Source of the DNA: Minisyncoccota bacterium
GTDB lineage: Bacteria > Patescibacteriota > Minisyncoccia > Minisyncoccales > MHMH01
Assembly: GCA_028694095.1 (NCBI GenBank)
Contig: JAQUTZ010000020.1
Span: 2,570-8,269 of the forward strand
Reading direction: 5' to 3'
Length of the DNA stretch: 5,700 nt
A program made the position numbers and the translations under genes. Positions 4,368 through 5,700 of this stretch are shown here, piece by piece. The notes under the pieces were generated by a model. That model saw only the letters and a program-made list of their open reading frames with translations. It was not told the DNA's origin and ran no database searches. Every line of letters starts with the position of its first letter. The stretch's first letter is position 1.

Positions 4368-4601
4368 CTTTTTGAATGTAGGTGGCGGAGCTTCGAATCT
4401 CTTTCTTGTCTTGACGAGTTCTTTTTTCGCTTCTTTCAGGGAAAGAGCGGCAAAACTCCCTCCGGTAACAGCGTCGTCGTTGAATAAATGAAATTCAAAT
4501 TGATCTCCGGACATTTGGGGGCCGGCATAACTGACGCCGTTCCCGAGCCTTCGGGCGATGCTATTGCCTTTCCTTCGAATTTCCCCTTCATTCTTTTTCA
4601 T
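4359..4601 (-). CDS. Hypothetical protein, 80 residues
   Basis: I do not recognise a family. The ATG at 4601 is supported by AAAGGAAG (4609-4616), 7 nt upstream, and overlaps the end of the preceding cysteine-rich gene by 14 bp in another frame, which suggests translational coupling. A basic N-terminus (KKNEGEIRRKGNS) leads to a central block with FEFHLFNDDAVTGGSF near 35-50, probably a beta hairpin, then a lysine-rich helix (LKEAKKELVKTRKRF) and a proline-rich tail. There are no cysteines, no membrane segment and no signal peptide. Its stop lies in the loop of its terminator. The ribosome site and operon position make it a genuine gene; function is unknown. Confidence 0.8.
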   Translation of the reverse strand: MKKNEGEIRRKGNSIARRLGNGVSYAGPQMSGDQFEFHLFNDDAVTGGSFAALSLKEAKKELVKTRKRFEAPPPTFKKGP

Positions 4602-4890
4602 CGTTATACTTCCTTTCCCGATACAGAATTAAAGCCTGGCTCATTTCAAACTGCCCGGAAGGCATTTCAAGAATGATCCGCTTAACGGTTTCCCTGTCTT
4701 TTTGGGAAAAACCCTCCAAGCAGTCCAGGTCCAGGCAAATAGGCCGTTCCGTCAGGCCGTCAAATTTCTTTCCGCCGTGGCCGAGGCATCCTTTTTTGCC
4801 GTCTTCCACATATCCCAATAAGGGACACTTAGGAGGGCAACATTCCACGCACCAACGGCTTTCATCCGGCCTGCAAAGCGCTTCTTTCAT
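4588..4890 (-). CDS. Small cysteine-rich protein, probable metal or Fe-S binder
   Basis: 100 residues from ATG at 4890. Eight cysteines (6, 14, 17, 18, 22, 35, 52 and 57) and H38 are packed into the first 57 residues, including WCVECCPPKC, GCLGHG and CLDLDC. This spacing suggests a zinc or iron-sulphur site, but I cannot assign a named family. Residues 62-95 look helical. No signal peptide is visible, so cytosolic. A GTG two codons upstream (4896) is in frame but lies inside the ribosome site; the ATG preceded by AGAGAGG is the better start. It is the first gene of a two-gene operon and overlaps the next by 14 bp. The near-consensus promoter and short leader of about 26 nt predict steady expression. 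An electron-transfer or regulatory role is possible; neither is shown. Confidence 0.83.
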   Translation of the reverse strand: MKEALCRPDESRWCVECCPPKCPLLGYVEDGKKGCLGHGGKKFDGLTERPICLDLDCLEGFSQKDRETVKRIILEMPSGQFEMSQALILYRERKYNDEKE

Positions 4891-4922
4891 TTCCACCTCT
4901 CTTAAATTTTCAAAGATGGTAT

Positions 4923-4951
4923 ATTATACATTAAATATCCTTTAAGGTCAA
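4923..4951 (-). promoter_or_regulatory. Near-consensus sigma70 promoter of the cysteine-rich operon
   Basis: On the minus strand, -35 TTGACC (4951-4946, 5/6) and a perfect -10 TATAAT (4928-4923) are spaced by exactly 17 bp. The predicted start is near 4916. It lies just past the terminator of the serpin-like gene, so the operon is transcribed independently. Confidence 0.87.
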
Positions 4952-4960
4952 TGGAGAAAC

Positions 4961-4986
4961 AAAAAGCAGGCGACGAATCGCCCGCT
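4961..4986 (-). terminator. Intrinsic terminator of the serpin-like gene, with a TTCG tetraloop
   Basis: On the minus strand AGCGGGCGA (4986-4978) pairs with TCGCCTGCT (4973-4965) over 9 bp with one wobble, closed by a TTCG loop and followed by TTTTT. It starts 13 bp after the stop codon. Confidence 0.9.
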
Positions 4987-4998
4987 TTATTTTAAATA

Positions 4999-5700
4999 TT
5001 ACATCTCCGACAAATTGCCGGGATTTTTCCAATCTTCCTGGTCTATGTAGGCATAGATAACGGGAATGGACATTCCCTCCCGCTCTATCCAGAGGAAGAA
5101 AGGCTTGTCTATCAGAAAGGCTCTCTCGTCTCTGATCGCCGCCTTGAAGGCTCCCAGAGCAACGGCGCTTCTGGCTCTGGCGCCGTACTGGTTCATTTTA
5201 AACTTGGTCTGCTGGAAGGCCTGGGAAATCTCTGCCTGCCTTCCGTCGTCCTGCAGAGTCCGAAGTCCCAGCAGCCAGTCGAGTGGAACCTCCTGGTTGA
5301 TGTCTATCATCGGAAATTTCAGAGAGTCGTAATAGCCGCCGGGCATCAGGTTTTTACGGATGGAATCAATCTTTTCTATCAGGGAAAAGCTGGCTGCTTT
5401 CCCGTCGGCAACGGCCATGAAGACCTTATCGCCGGACTTGGCCGGCAAAGCAGCAACGGGATGGGGATACGAAGGAGACGTGTAAGCCTCGAACTTCGAA
5501 TCCGGCTCCATTCTTACTCCGGGGTACTTCTTCCCCAGGGAAACGACAACGATTTCCAGTCCTTCCTTAAGCCATTCGGCCATCACGTCCAGAATGGAAA
5601 CCACTCCGAACTCCTCCGGCCGGAAGTCGCCAAGCCTGATATCAAAACCTTCTTTCTGTAAAATGCGGTTGAGCTCCTGGGCGCTGAAACTGGCCCAGTT
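4999..5700 (-). CDS. Divergent serpin-like protein (N-terminus off the right edge)
   Basis: The frame is open from the window edge, giving the last 233 residues; serpins usually have 370-400. The order of C-terminal serpin landmarks fits: W43 near a hydrophobic strand; F70-x-A-Y; VAALPAKSGDKVFMAV at 82-97, like the family's strand pair VxELPYxGxxLSMxxxLP; a helix at 101-118; LKFPMIDIN at 127-135, like LPKFKI; a hinge-like N-Q-Y-G173 followed by small residues; then FLIDKPF at 195-201, matching FxADHPF, and a final strand ending YIDQEDW. Spacing from the hinge glycine to this last motif (22 residues) equals that of alpha-1-antitrypsin. Serpins inhibit serine proteases by loop insertion. The hinge is imperfect (alanine and arginines where threonine and alanines are usual), so inhibition is uncertain, as is the family call itself. 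Confidence 0.6.
   Translation of the reverse strand, partial: NWASFSAQELNRILQKEGFDIRLGDFRPEEFGVVSILDVMAEWLKEGLEIVVVSLGKKYPGVRMEPDSKFEAYTSPSYPHPVAALPAKSGDKVFMAVADGKAASFSLIEKIDSIRKNLMPGGYYDSLKFPMIDINQEVPLDWLLGLRTLQDDGRQAEISQAFQQTKFKMNQYGARARSAVALGAFKAAIRDERAFLIDKPFFLWIEREGMSIPVIYAYIDQEDWKNPGNLSEM

Noticed and set aside
1..5700. CRISPR array, insertion sequence or integron-like cassette array
   Set aside because: The 33-bp motif copies are irregularly spaced and each sits at a gene start; there are no regular spacers, transposase, integrase or terminal inverted repeats.

Overview
The window reads as a stretch of a small, gene-dense bacterial chromosome in which every supportable gene lies on the minus strand, so transcription runs from high to low coordinates. 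Translation uses the standard bacterial code with TGA as a stop, ATG or TTG starts and Shine-Dalgarno sites at several genes. Many short orphan proteins, each followed by its own compact terminator, suggest a Candidate Phyla Radiation (Patescibacteria/Parcubacteria-like) genome. That assignment is inference from style, because no ribosomal or phylogenetic marker is present. TGA as stop argues against the lineages that recode it.

Right to left, in transcription order: (i) 5700-4999 is the C-terminal part of a serpin-like protein whose 5' end is outside the window. It ends in a TTCG-loop terminator. (ii) A near-consensus promoter at 4951-4923 drives a two-gene operon: a 100-residue cysteine-rich protein overlapping an 80-residue orphan by 14 bp. 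(iii) A second operon holds a Zincin_1-type HExxH metallopeptidase and a 72-residue orphan. (iv) plsY (glycerol-3-phosphate acyltransferase) has a perfect Shine-Dalgarno. (v) Directly behind plsY, a consensus promoter (2894-2866) and a terminator (2685-2641) delimit a noncoding RNA of about 220 nt with potential for two successive H-type pseudoknots. (vi) A membrane-anchored CAP-domain protein with a C-terminal coiled coil is followed by a 159-residue orphan. (vii) Then comes a NYN/PIN-like nuclease-domain protein. (viii) At the left edge is tspO, missing its C-terminus.

Two patterns tie the region together. First, a gap-free 33-bp motif precedes tspO, the NYN gene, the 159-residue orphan and the CAP gene, with a weak fifth copy before the metallopeptidase. 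It reads as TGGACA, 17 bp, then an extended -10 of the type TGn(G/C)A(A/T)A(A/G)T. I interpret it as a recurrent promoter class, which for the NYN and CAP genes would give almost leaderless transcripts. Second, in four genes the stop codon lies inside, or touches, the terminator hairpin.

The genes do not form one obvious pathway. Several concern the envelope (TspO, CAP protein, PlsY, possibly the serpin). The most notable items are the uncharacterised structured RNA and the repeated promoter-like motif. No CRISPR array, tRNA, rRNA, transposase or attachment site was seen.
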